Assembly (NCBI GenBank): GCA_040219295.1
Contig: JAVJST010000011.1
Span: forward strand, 1 to 64,000
Source of the DNA: JAVJST01 sp040219295
GTDB lineage: Bacteria; Pseudomonadota; Alphaproteobacteria; Rhodospirillales; Casp-alpha2
DNA: 64,000 bases
Direction: 5' to 3'
Positions 47,532 through 55,621 of the stretch are shown piece by piece. The notes beneath the pieces are model-generated. The model did not search any database. It saw nothing but the letters and a program-made list of their open reading frames with translations, and was not told the DNA's origin. A program made the position numbers and the translations under genes. Each line of letters begins with the position of its first letter. The stretch's first letter is position 1.

Positions 47532-48809
47532 TCACTCCGTAAAGATGCGAACCAGCATCTTTCGTGCGCGGTACCGATCGGACTCTTCGTGCGCGCCATC
47601 CGAACCGAGGTTCATGAGCGCCGGGTTGGTTCGCACATCTTCGATCGTTTCAATACGCGCGTCCGCTATTCCCTGTTCGACGAACAGTTTCCTCAGGTTG
47701 TCTGCACGTGTTTTCGAATCCGCCAGCTCCTGATTGGACAGATCGTTTGTCGGGCCCCAATGTTCTCCAACGGTGATCGAGAAGCCCCGGTACGACCGCG
47801 AGGACAGGGTTTCCCCGATCATGGAAAGAACCGGAACCGCGTACTCGGAGAGCTCGGAGGATCGGTTCTCGTAGATAACGAAGCTGGGCATGCTCACGAC
47901 CACGGCGTCTTCATTGACAGCGACCGCGATCACTTCATCCGCCTGCGCATCACAAACGACGCCCAGGAGTCGCTCTCCTAGCGTTTCAAGTGGCGAACGC
48001 GGTACAGCATCCGAGGCGGATTTCTTTGCATGTTCCAATTCGTCAAGAAACGTGACTTCCATTTTCCGAGACCCAAGAGGCAGCGAGGTGACCGTTTCCT
48101 CAAACGGCATCGAGTCACCAGGTTCGAGTACCTTCAACTCAGGATCATAAACGTCGTACCGTAGTTCCTGACCGCCACAACCGAGAGAAACGATCTTGAT
48201 CCTTGGGACCTCTACGTCCGTGTCGCTTACGTTGGCGATGCTCGCCGAGATGATCACGGCATCTGCCTCGCCGACAATCTTGCGTTGAACCCGGACGTCC
48301 TGGATTTCCAGACCCTCTCCGACGACGCCCCACCTCTGGCGTTGCGGCTCGTAAGCCCGAACCATGGCGTTTGCCTCGGCGATTTGTTCGGGCGTCATCT
48401 CACGCGTCAGCCGTTGGACAATCTCGACCGAATCCTCGTAGTCGCTCCTGGCGGCCAAAGAAAACCAAAAGTAGGCATTTGTCGCACTCTGGCCGACGCC
48501 TTGCCCGCTCCTATACAGATCACCAAGCATGAACTGGGCGAAAACGATATCCTGGTGTGCGGCCTTCCTGAACCACTTTGCCGCGGCCTCAGGATTTCGG
48601 GTTACGCCTTCACCCGACAGGTACATCATCCCCAATAACATCTGAGCGGGGCCAATTCCCTGTTCTGCCAACGGCTCCAACGTCGTGAACGCAGCCGCGT
48701 AATCGCCGGCCTTGAAGGCGTCCATGCCCTCTCTGAGGTTCGCAGAGGAAGCCGGCGCGCTGAGAAGGATCGATACCGCCAACACTGCCGTGCAGAAAAA
48801 TCGCGCCAT
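47532..48809 (-). CDS. Sel1-repeat protein with OmpA-like C-terminal domain
   Basis: A 425-residue exported protein. Signal peptide about 1-22. Residues about 25-130 contain Sel1-type tetratricopeptide repeats (FKAGDYAAAFTTLEPLAEQG, AQMLLGMMYLSGEGV, AAKWFRKAAHQ), a protein-binding solenoid. A middle beta-rich domain (about 165-265) resembles extracytoplasmic domains that follow zinc-ribbon proteins such as DUF3426, but I am unsure. The end (about 320-425: FSITVGEHWGPTNDLSNQELADSKTRADNLRKLFVEQG) has the pattern of an OmpA peptidoglycan-binding domain. It may link the envelope wall to a partner. 160 bases upstream of the SUMF1-fold gene on the same strand. Confidence 0.75.
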   Translation of the reverse strand: MARFFCTAVLAVSILLSAPASSANLREGMDAFKAGDYAAAFTTLEPLAEQGIGPAQMLLGMMYLSGEGVTRNPEAAAKWFRKAAHQDIVFAQFMLGDLYRSGQGVGQSATNAYFWFSLAARSDYEDSVEIVQRLTREMTPEQIAEANAMVRAYEPQRQRWGVVGEGLEIQDVRVQRKIVGEADAVIISASIANVSDTDVEVPRIKIVSLGCGGQELRYDVYDPELKVLEPGDSMPFEETVTSLPLGSRKMEVTFLDELEHAKKSASDAVPRSPLETLGERLLGVVCDAQADEVIAVAVNEDAVVVSMPSFVIYENRSSELSEYAVPVLSMIGETLSSRSYRGFSITVGEHWGPTNDLSNQELADSKTRADNLRKLFVEQGIADARIETIEDVRTNPALMNLGSDGAHEESDRYRARKMLVRIFTE

Positions 48810-48923
48810 GGGACCGCCGCTTCACATTTCGTTGGAAAGCCCGAGACTAATGCAATCAGAAGTATCGGTCTATTGGACGCCTGGAACCGACACCAACAGC
48901 ATACCGTGTTAAGACTAAATGCC

Positions 48924-48952
48924 TTGACATTATACGCTTATTTTCCTATTAT
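48924..48952 (+). promoter_or_regulatory. Near-consensus sigma-70 promoter
   Basis: TTGACA (48924-48929), 17 bases, TATTAT (48947-48952), inside an AT-rich patch. The predicted start is near 48959. The next protein start on this strand is 400 bases away (49365), so it drives a long leader or a separate small RNA. Confidence 0.75.
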
Positions 48953-48958
48953 GCATTC

Positions 48959-49042
48959 TCTCGTCTTTGCGCCGCGACGCGGCAATCGCGCCCACCCGAT
49001 CCCTCCCCGTATCAAGGCGGAGGGGTTTGAGAGGTGGCGCGA
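48959..49042 (+). ncRNA. Candidate structured small RNA or leader
   Basis: Starts at the predicted transcript start. It first forms GCCGC-GAC-GCGGC (48971-48983), then a large stem: TCGCGCCCACC (48986-48996) pairs with GGTGGCGCGA (49033-49042) with one bulge, and inside it ATCCCTCC (48999-49006) pairs with GGAGGGGT (49019-49026) around a 12-base loop. I do not recognise it as 6S, SRP RNA, tmRNA, RNase P or a known riboswitch. The 3' end is not defined; no T-run terminator follows. Confidence 0.4.
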
Positions 49043-49364
49043 CAACCACAGGAGAACCCGATGGGCGGGGCATGCCAGGGTCATTCAACGGGCCGATTTC
49101 CGACGTCGACCTACCCCGAAATAGCCCTAAATGACCATCGGAAACGAACTCTGTTCCGTTTTGTTTCAGTGTATTACGGGTCTATTTTCCATAATTCTAC
49201 GGCGAGAATGACCAAGATGACCTTCGGCCGGTTTCGCTTCGCGCCTCGGCAACTGAACCAGCGGACCGGCAAGCCCCCGCCGCAGTCGATCTTCGACGCG
49301 GAGACGGATAGAGTAACCGGTGGCGGACCGATGCGCGTCCCGCCCACCGTCCAGAGGAGTGCCG

Positions 49365-50588
49365 ATGTCCCGTCTCGCCGGTTCGATCCGCATCGTCCTG
49401 TTCTGCGCCGTTGCCGTCTATCTCGGCAATGGCGTGCTGATCACCATCGTGCCGATCCGCGCCGGGCTCGAGGGCTTCCCCGAGAGCCTGATCGGCCTCA
49501 TGGGCACGGTGCACTTCGCGGGCTTCGCGGCGGGCTGCCTGCTGGGCCCGCGCATGATCACCCGGGTCGGCCACGTGCGCTGCTTCGCCGGGTTCGGCGC
49601 GCTGATGGCCATCCTGACGCTGATCTTCCCGAGCGCCGTCGACCCGCTGGTGTGGTGCGCGCTCAGAGGCCTCGGCGGCACCTGCGTCGCCGTACTCTAC
49701 CTGGTCATCGAGAGCTGGCTCAACGAGGGCTCGACCAACGACAACCGCGGCGCCGTGCTGTCGGTCTACGTCATCATCGGCAGCCTGCTGACCGTCGCCG
49801 GGCAACTCGCCGTCAACTTCTTCCCGGAAACCGCTTACGAGCAGTTCACCATGGCGGCGATCTTCCTCGTCTTCGCGCTGGTGCCGATGACGCTGGTCGA
49901 TACCGCGACGCCCAAGCCGGTGCCGGAGGCGCGCCTGCGCATCGGGCGGATGTGGTCGCTGTCGCCGACCGGGTTCGTCGCCTGCCTGACGGTCGGCTTC
50001 GTCGAGGGCGCGTTCTGGAGCCTCGGCCCGGTGTTCGCCCAGGGCAAGGGCATGGCGGTCGCCGACGTCACCGTGTTCATGGCGGCGTTCGTCGCCGGGG
50101 GTGCGATCATGCAGTGGCCGATCGGCCGGCTCTCGGATTTCATCGACCGCCGCCAGGCGATCATCGGCTGCTGCCTCGGCACGGCGACGACCGCGCTGGT
50201 CCTCACTGTCATGCCGTTCCACGACCAGTGGCTCGCCGTCGCGATCGCCGTGCTGCACGGCGGCTTCATGGTGCCGCTCTATCCGCTGACGCTGGCGCAC
50301 GTCAACGACTACGCACCCAACGACGAACTGGTCGAGGTCTCGGGCGGCTTCCTGCTGCTCTATTCGGCGGGCGCGATCAGCGGACCGGCGATCGTCGGCT
50401 ACGCCATGGACGTCCACGGCGGATCGGCGCTGTTCATCATGATGGTCGGCGTGTTCCTCGGCCTCACCGGCTTCATCGTGGCGCGTTTCCTGATCCGGCG
50501 CTACGCCGCCGAGAAGCTCTCGCGCCAGGCCTATGCGCCGGTGCCGAAGACGACCCAGTCGGTGTACTCGCTGGAAACCGACGACTGA
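49365..50588 (+). CDS. MFS transporter (YcaD-like)
   Basis: A 407-residue permease with twelve spans, of the sugar-phosphate/YcaD-like subgroup of the major facilitator superfamily. Start ATG follows AGAGGAG by four bases. Signatures include FCAVAVYLGNGVLITIVPIRAG in helix 1, MGTVHFAGFAAGCLLGPRMI, and GRLSDFIDRRQAIIGCC, the RxxxxR-type loop between helices 8 and 9 that recurs in this superfamily. A further stretch, IMQWPIGRLSD, is highly conserved in YcaD-type carriers. Substrate is unknown. Its GC is high again, unlike the gap upstream. Confidence 0.86.
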   Translation: MSRLAGSIRIVLFCAVAVYLGNGVLITIVPIRAGLEGFPESLIGLMGTVHFAGFAAGCLLGPRMITRVGHVRCFAGFGALMAILTLIFPSAVDPLVWCALRGLGGTCVAVLYLVIESWLNEGSTNDNRGAVLSVYVIIGSLLTVAGQLAVNFFPETAYEQFTMAAIFLVFALVPMTLVDTATPKPVPEARLRIGRMWSLSPTGFVACLTVGFVEGAFWSLGPVFAQGKGMAVADVTVFMAAFVAGGAIMQWPIGRLSDFIDRRQAIIGCCLGTATTALVLTVMPFHDQWLAVAIAVLHGGFMVPLYPLTLAHVNDYAPNDELVEVSGGFLLLYSAGAISGPAIVGYAMDVHGGSALFIMMVGVFLGLTGFIVARFLIRRYAAEKLSRQAYAPVPKTTQSVYSLETDD

Positions 50589-50611
50589 CACGGGTCCGGA
50601 TGGACTATTGG

Positions 50612-51046
50612 CTAATTCGTGGGGCGGCGCTTGACGGTCGGCAGGCTGTAGACCTCGATGCCCTCGTCGGTCAGCGAGCGGGCCTCGTCCGGGGTGGTTT
50701 CGCCGTAGATGCCGCGTTCCTCGGCTTCGCCGTAATGGATCTTGCGGGCCTCGTCGGGGAACGCGTCGCCGACGTAGTCGCAGTTGGCCTCGACGTGCTC
50801 ACGCAGTTTCTCCACCGCCTCGACGACGTCGGCCGCGAGTTCCTCGGTGCGCCGGGCGACGGGATCACCGGACCGGTTGCCCTTGCGCGGCACGGCCGGC
50901 GCCATCGGCGCCTTGACGACTTCGTTGTCGCCGCATACCGGGCACGTGACCTCGCCGGTCGCGCGCTGTTCGTCGTAGCCCGCGCTGTCGCGGAACCACG
51001 CCTCGAACTCGTGCTCGGCGCCGCACCTGAGAGAGTAGCAAATCAT
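50612..51046 (-). CDS. DUF1178 family zinc-ribbon protein
   Basis: A 144-residue small protein of a family widespread in Alpha- and Betaproteobacteria. The N-terminal part MICYSLRCGAEHEFEAWF contains a first Cys pair, and TCPVCGDNEVVKAPMAPAV a second, together forming a zinc ribbon (about 3-48). The remainder is a helical, charged domain with the family stretch HVEANCDYVGDAFPDEARKIHYG. Function is unknown. In Rhodospirillales it is typically next to the nitrilase-type amidase and glutaredoxin genes, as it is here with one methyltransferase gene between. Confidence 0.9.
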   Translation of the reverse strand: MICYSLRCGAEHEFEAWFRDSAGYDEQRATGEVTCPVCGDNEVVKAPMAPAVPRKGNRSGDPVARRTEELAADVVEAVEKLREHVEANCDYVGDAFPDEARKIHYGEAEERGIYGETTPDEARSLTDEGIEVYSLPTVKRRPTN

Positions 51047-51147
51047 GCCTGAGTTTCCGCCCGCATACCAACTTGCATCCGAACTGCTCGCGCTAGATGG
51101 TCACATCATCGTAAAATTGCAACGAATATAAGGCAATAAGGCATCCC

Positions 51148-51768
51148 ATGAGCGAAGACGAGAAACACGCCAGCCGCCACCTCCGCATTACCGAGCCGTC
51201 TCCCTGGGTTCGCCGCTTCGCCCCGCTCATCCCGGCGCAGGGCCTGGTGCTCGACCTCGCCTGCGGCGGCGGCCGGCACACCGGGCTGCTGCTCGATCTC
51301 GGCTACCGGGTGGTCGCCGTCGACCGCGACACCGCCGCCATCGGGGAACGCCTCGGCGGACGGGACGGTTCCGAGATCGTGACCGCCGACCTGGAGGACG
51401 GCGTACCGCCGTTCGGCGCGGGCGGCGCGCTCAGCGGTCGCCGCTTCGACGGCATCGTCGTCGTCAACTACCTGCACCGGCCGCTGATGGCGGAACTTGC
51501 GGCGGCGCTGAAACCCGGCGGCGTGCTGATCTACGAGACCTTCGGGCGCGGCAACGAGGCGTTCTCGAAACCGCGCAACCCGGATCACCTGCTGGCCCGG
51601 GGCGAACTGCTGAATCTGTGCCGCGACGGCTTCGACGTGGTCGCCTTCGAGCACGGCATCGAACGGACCGGCGAGCTGCCCGGCGTCAAGAGCCGCATCT
51701 GCGCGGTCAGGACCGGAACGGACGACAGCCCCCGGGAACTCTGGCCCGGCGAGACCGCGGTCAGCTGA
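51148..51768 (+). CDS. Class I SAM-dependent methyltransferase (TehB-like)
   Basis: A 206-residue Rossmann-fold methyltransferase. SAM motif I is VLDLACGGGRHTGLLLDLGY (about 34-53), with the acidic motif II in VVAVDRDTAAI and the motif post-II around DGIVVVNYLHRPL. The relatives are the TehB/UbiE-like small methyltransferases of unspecified substrate. AAGG lies upstream of the ATG. Its end overlaps the end of the convergent amidase gene by eight bases, so both reading frames were checked and both are supported by conserved motifs. Confidence 0.85.
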   Translation: MSEDEKHASRHLRITEPSPWVRRFAPLIPAQGLVLDLACGGGRHTGLLLDLGYRVVAVDRDTAAIGERLGGRDGSEIVTADLEDGVPPFGAGGALSGRRFDGIVVVNYLHRPLMAELAAALKPGGVLIYETFGRGNEAFSKPRNPDHLLARGELLNLCRDGFDVVAFEHGIERTGELPGVKSRICAVRTGTDDSPRELWPGETAVS

Positions 51769-52606
51769 ACGGGCGGTCGTGGTTGAGCGATGGCACCTGC
51801 TTGCGCGCCGAGGCGACGCGCGCCGGATCGATGGTCGCGCTGACGATGCCCGGGCTCTCGCCGCCGTCGGCCAGCACCTGGCCCCACGGGTCGACGATCA
51901 TCGAATGGCCGTGGGTCTCACGGCCGCTCTCGTGCTTGCCGCACTGCGCCGGGGCGAACACGAAGCAGCCGTTCTCGATGGCGCGGGCGCGCAGCAGGAC
52001 CTCCCAGTGAGCCTTGCCGGTCGGCCGGGTGAACGCCGAGGGAATGCTGAAGTAGCGGGCGCCGGCCTGGGCCAGGGCGCGGTAGAGATGTGGAAAGCGG
52101 AGGTCGTAGCACACCGTCATGCCGAGGCCGCCCCAAGGGGTCTCGGCGACGACCAGCCGGTCGCCGGGGCGGTAGTTGGCGGATTCCCGGTAGCGCTCGC
52201 CCGAGGCCAGTTCGACGTCGAACATGTGGACCTTGTCGTAGCGGGCCCGGATCTCGCCGTCGGGACCGACCAGGAACGACCGGTTGGCGAGCGCGGCGGA
52301 GTCGCCCGAGGCATTCGACGATCCGGTCTCCGGCGCGATGACCATGGAGCCCGCCATCAGCCAGACCTTGAGGCTGCGCACGGTCTCCGCGAACGCCGCC
52401 AGCGCCGTCGTATAGGATTCGTTCCTGGCCTTGGCACGCAATTGTGCCGCGTCGGATTCCATCATCGAGACGGTTTCCGGCAGCATGATCAGGTCGGCGC
52501 CGGCGCCCGCGGCGTCTTCGATCATCGGCGTGATCGCGCGCACGTTGTCGTCGGGATTGCGCCCGCTCGTGGTCTGGATCAGGGCAACGTTGAAGGGTCC
52601 GCTCAT
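51761..52606 (-). CDS. Carbon-nitrogen hydrolase (nitrilase superfamily, Nit-type)
   Basis: A 281-residue amidase with the complete Glu-Lys-Cys triad: Glu44 in LPETVS, Lys125 in YDKVHMFD and Cys166 in TVCYDLRFPHLYRAL. The VHMFDVEL and PSAFTRPTG patterns place it with the Nit1/Nit2 group, which removes deaminated glutathione or omega-amides; the precise substrate is inference. Genes for glutaredoxin and DUF1178 lie next to it, a common alphaproteobacterial association that fits a thiol metabolite role. Its start is 18 bases beyond the grxC stop. Confidence 0.92.
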   Translation of the reverse strand: MSGPFNVALIQTTSGRNPDDNVRAITPMIEDAAGAGADLIMLPETVSMMESDAAQLRAKARNESYTTALAAFAETVRSLKVWLMAGSMVIAPETGSSNASGDSAALANRSFLVGPDGEIRARYDKVHMFDVELASGERYRESANYRPGDRLVVAETPWGGLGMTVCYDLRFPHLYRALAQAGARYFSIPSAFTRPTGKAHWEVLLRARAIENGCFVFAPAQCGKHESGRETHGHSMIVDPWGQVLADGGESPGIVSATIDPARVASARKQVPSLNHDRPFS

Positions 52607-52624
52607 GAACCCAGTGTAGTGCGA

Positions 52625-52885
52625 TCAGAGAGCCTGCAAAAGGGCGTCCAGCTTGCCGGCCTTGTCGAGCGCGACGAGATCGTCGGAACCGCCGATGTGC
52701 TCGCCGCCGATGAAGATCTGCGGCACCCGATGGTCGCCGCCCGAGCGCTTCATCATCTCCTCGCGCTTCGTGCCGTCCATCATGACGTCGATGTCGGTGT
52801 ACGCGACGCCCTTGTTGTCGAGCAGCGCCTTGGCCCGCATGCAGTAGCCGCAGAACGGCGAAGAGTAGATTTCCACGTGCGCCAT
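52625..52885 (-). CDS. grxC: Glutaredoxin 3
   Basis: An 86-residue glutathione-dependent disulfide reductase. Active-site CGYC (Cys12, Cys15) in SSPFCGYCMRAKALL, the GGDHRVPQIFIGG cis-proline loop that binds glutathione, and the GGSDDL motif near the end are all present. The monothiol-type insertion is absent, so this is a dithiol glutaredoxin. It is transcribed with the Nit-type amidase downstream. An unrelated carrier gene separates it from comF, with which grxC is often adjacent. Confidence 0.95.
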   Translation of the reverse strand: MAHVEIYSSPFCGYCMRAKALLDNKGVAYTDIDVMMDGTKREEMMKRSGGDHRVPQIFIGGEHIGGSDDLVALDKAGKLDALLQAL

Positions 52886-52968
52886 GGCGCTTGTCTCCGG
52901 TCAGTCGTTGTTGGGCGTCAGATAGTGCGAAGCGGGCCGCATTGCAATTCCCCGCATGCCTGGCGTGA

Positions 52969-53901
52969 TCAAGACAGGAATCGCTCGGCGAGCGTCAGGG
53001 TGACCGGCAGGGTGATGAACGAGACCGCCGTCTGGATGGTGATGATCGCCGCCATCAGCGGCGCGTCGCCGCCCATCTGGCGGGCCAGCGTATATGACGA
53101 TGCCGCTGTCGGCACGGCACCAAAGACCAGCGCGACGAGGGTCTCGAGCATGGTCAGGTCGAGCGCCAGTGCCGCCACCAGGATCGTCGCCGGGAACACC
53201 ACCAGCTTGCCGACGACCGAAACCACCGTCGGCAGCACCGAGGCCTGCAGGCCCTGCAGCCGAATGTTGGCGCCGACGCACAACAGCACGATCGGCAGTG
53301 CCGCCGCGCCGAGCAGGTTGAGGGTATCGTGAAGCACCGGGACCTCCCCCGCGCCCGTCAGGTTGTAGGCCAGCCCGAGGACGACCGACACCAGCAGCGG
53401 GTTGCGGCCGAGATCGCGCAGGATCGGCAACACGAAGCCGCCGCCCCGGCGGTCGCCGTGAAGCGCCACCATCGCCGTGACCATCGAGATGTTGGTTACC
53501 GGTATCAGCGCCGCCGTGGCCAGCGCGGCGATGGTCAGGCCGTCGACGCCGTAGACCCGCTCGGCAATGGCGAGCGCGACGAAGGTGTTGTGCCGCGCGC
53601 CGCCCTGCAGCACCGAACTCGCGACCGGATTGGCCATGCCGGCGAACCGGGCGATCATCAGCGACGCGACGGCGGCGGCGGCGAAACCGGCCAGCACGGT
53701 GCCGGCGAACGCCGCGGCGCTGGAGAGATCGAGATCGAGCGTCGAGGTCTTGTAGAACAGCAGGCACGGGAACAGCACCCAGTAGACCAGCTTGTCGTTC
53801 AGGTTCCAGAACTCGACGTTGGGAATGCCGTTCCGCCGCAGCACGTGGCCGAGAACGATGAGCAGGAATACCGGCGCGATGGAGACGAAGATCCCGATCA
53901 T
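52969..53901 (-). CDS. AEC family (auxin efflux carrier-like) transporter
   Basis: A 310-residue membrane protein of ten predicted helices in two five-helix repeats, of the auxin-efflux-carrier family. The start FVSIAPVFLLIVLGHVLRR, the stretch LVYWVLFPCLLFYKTS and the central VLQGGARHNTFVALAIAERVYG carry the unwound crossing region expected for transport. Relatives in bacteria move malate, malonate and similar acids. It sits between comF and grxC on the same strand, eight bases from the comF stop, so read-through is likely. Substrate is unknown. Confidence 0.85.
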   Translation of the reverse strand: MIGIFVSIAPVFLLIVLGHVLRRNGIPNVEFWNLNDKLVYWVLFPCLLFYKTSTLDLDLSSAAAFAGTVLAGFAAAAVASLMIARFAGMANPVASSVLQGGARHNTFVALAIAERVYGVDGLTIAALATAALIPVTNISMVTAMVALHGDRRGGGFVLPILRDLGRNPLLVSVVLGLAYNLTGAGEVPVLHDTLNLLGAAALPIVLLCVGANIRLQGLQASVLPTVVSVVGKLVVFPATILVAALALDLTMLETLVALVFGAVPTAASSYTLARQMGGDAPLMAAIITIQTAVSFITLPVTLTLAERFLS

Positions 53902-53909
53902 CCGGCGCC

Positions 53910-54716
53910 TCAGTCCCGGACAACACGGGCAATGGTGAGCACGTCGACGGCCGCGGCGCCGGCGCGGTTCAGGCGGCCGGCGATGGCCTTCGCGGTCGCA
54001 CCCGTGGTCATCACGTCGTCGACCACCAGAACCCGCCTGCCCGCGAATGCACCGGCCGCGCCGTCGTCGATGCGGAAGGCGCCCGCGACCGCGCGGCGGC
54101 GCTCGCCCGGTGTGGACCTGCCCGGCGGCGGCGACGGTTTGACGCGGATCAGCGACTCGACGTCGACCGGGATATCCGTCTCCCGGCCAAGAAGCTGGGC
54201 GATCAGCGCCGCCTGGTTGAATCGGCGGCTGAACAGGCGACGACGATGCAGCGGCACCGGCACGATGACGTCCGCGTCGAGGACGAGATCAACCCCGGCG
54301 GTCAGCATCCATCGGGCGAACAGGCCGGCGGCCTCCATGCGGTCGGCATGCTTGTAGGCGATGATCAGTCGGCGGCTCTCATCGTTGTAGCGAACCGCGC
54401 TCCGGGCGCGGTGAAACGGCGGCGTCTCCCGGATGCACTGGGCACAGACCGGCGAGTGCTGCTCGTGATCGAAAGGAAGGCCGCAGGTGTCGCACATCGG
54501 CCTGGCGATGAAATCGATGCCGATCCAGCAACGCGGGCAAAGCACGTCATCGGCGTCGACCGCCGCACGGCAGCCGAGGCACTGTGGCGGCAACAGCACG
54601 TCCCGGACGCTCTGCAGGATGCGGCGCGGAACGTCCGGCGACCCGGAAAGGCGGCGAAAGCCGATACCTCGGGGAGACGTGCGCCCCGGATGGTTATGGG
54701 ACCGTCCATGTGGCAT
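53910..54716 (-). CDS. comF: ComF family protein (phosphoribosyltransferase fold)
   Basis: A 268-residue protein related to ComFC, needed for DNA uptake in competent bacteria, though in many proteobacteria its role is unproven. Two zinc-knuckle-like Cys groups (CLGC near 47, CPRCW, CDTC, CAQC) form the N-terminal part, and the C-terminal phosphoribosyltransferase domain ends with the PRPP loop VLVVDDVMTTGATAKAIA. The start at 54716 leaves 38 residues before LLPPQCLGC; a GTG at 54600 is a shorter alternative. It starts only 9 bases from the divergent methyltransferase gene. Confidence 0.88.
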   Translation of the reverse strand: MPHGRSHNHPGRTSPRGIGFRRLSGSPDVPRRILQSVRDVLLPPQCLGCRAAVDADDVLCPRCWIGIDFIARPMCDTCGLPFDHEQHSPVCAQCIRETPPFHRARSAVRYNDESRRLIIAYKHADRMEAAGLFARWMLTAGVDLVLDADVIVPVPLHRRRLFSRRFNQAALIAQLLGRETDIPVDVESLIRVKPSPPPGRSTPGERRRAVAGAFRIDDGAAGAFAGRRVLVVDDVMTTGATAKAIAGRLNRAGAAAVDVLTIARVVRD

Positions 54717-54725
54717 AAGGCAAGC

Positions 54726-55613
54726 ATGACCGACGCCATCAACGTCTTCAACCGCGACAGCGTGCGCCGCCACCGGGAACGCGCTGCGAGCGATTTCGCG
54801 GCGCACGATTTCCTGCACCGTGAAGTCGCCGAGCGTCTGCTCGACCGGCTCGACGATGTCACCCGCCGCTTCCCGTTGGCGGCGGACATCGGCTGCCGCG
54901 GCGGTCTGCTCGGATCCTTGCTGGCCGGGCGAGGCGGCATCGAAACCATCGTCGGCGGCGACATGGCGCCGGCGCTGGCCGCCGGACACGACGGCCCCGC
55001 GCTGGTGATGGACGAGGAAGCCCTGCCGTTCGCCGACGGCTCGCTCGATCTCGTGCTGTCGAACCTGGGGTTCCACTGGATCAACGACCTGCCCGGTGCC
55101 CTAGTGCAGATTCGCCGCGCGCTGAAACCCGACGGTCTTCTGCTGGCTTCGATGTTCGGCGGCGAGACCCTGAAGGAACTGCGGCATTGCCTCGGCGATG
55201 CAGAACTCGAGATCGAAAACGGACTGAGCCCGCGCGTGTCGCCGTTTGCCGACATCCGCGATATCGGGTCGCTGATGCAACGTGCCGGCTTCGCGCTACC
55301 GGTACTGGACGCCGAAATCATAACCGTGTCCTACGCCGATCCGCTGAACCTGATGCGCGACCTGCGCGGCATGGGCGAAAGCAATGCCGTCAACGAGCGC
55401 CGCCGCTCGTTCAGCCGGCGCACGACGATAATGCGGGCCATGGAGCTGTATCTGGAACGATACCGCGACCCTGACGGCCGGGTGCACGCGACCTTCGATG
55501 TCATTTTCATCACCGCCTGGGCGCCGGCCGAGAACCAGCAGAAACCGGCACGCCGCGGCAGCGCCGACGTATCCCTGGCGGATGTCTTGACCAAGCCCGC
55601 GAACGGAGACTAA
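54726..55613 (+). CDS. SAM-dependent methyltransferase (BioC/NDUFAF5-like)
   Basis: A 295-residue enzyme resembling the alphaproteobacterial counterparts of mitochondrial complex I assembly factor NDUFAF5, and of BioC. The start NVFNRDSVRRHRERAA and SAM motif AADIGCRGGLLGSLLAG are followed by the acidic loop GGDMAP, LSNLGFHWINDLPGAL and the C-terminal FEVDFITAW-like ending (FDVIFITAWAP). The role in hydroxylating or methylating a complex I subunit is inferred from the family. The ATG follows AAGG. Head to head with comF. Confidence 0.85.
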   Translation: MTDAINVFNRDSVRRHRERAASDFAAHDFLHREVAERLLDRLDDVTRRFPLAADIGCRGGLLGSLLAGRGGIETIVGGDMAPALAAGHDGPALVMDEEALPFADGSLDLVLSNLGFHWINDLPGALVQIRRALKPDGLLLASMFGGETLKELRHCLGDAELEIENGLSPRVSPFADIRDIGSLMQRAGFALPVLDAEIITVSYADPLNLMRDLRGMGESNAVNERRRSFSRRTTIMRAMELYLERYRDPDGRVHATFDVIFITAWAPAENQQKPARRGSADVSLADVLTKPANGD

Positions 55614-55621
55614 ACCCGATC

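Larger units (their letters stand above)
48810..49364. other. 555-base gap between the Sel1-repeat gene and an MFS gene
   Basis: Contains a near-consensus promoter (48924-48952) and a foldable segment (48986-49042), described separately. Further on an AT-rich pocket (about 49130-49200) interrupts the GC-rich background. An ATG at 49061 with AGGAGA in front opens a frame that runs into the MFS gene out of phase, which I do not regard as a gene. Confidence 0.5.

Noticed and set aside
49034..51052. 672-codon open frame across the MFS gene
   Set aside because: It overlaps the MFS gene out of phase and then DUF1178 in antisense. The composition is Arg-rich. A good Shine-Dalgarno at 49050 is probably accidental.
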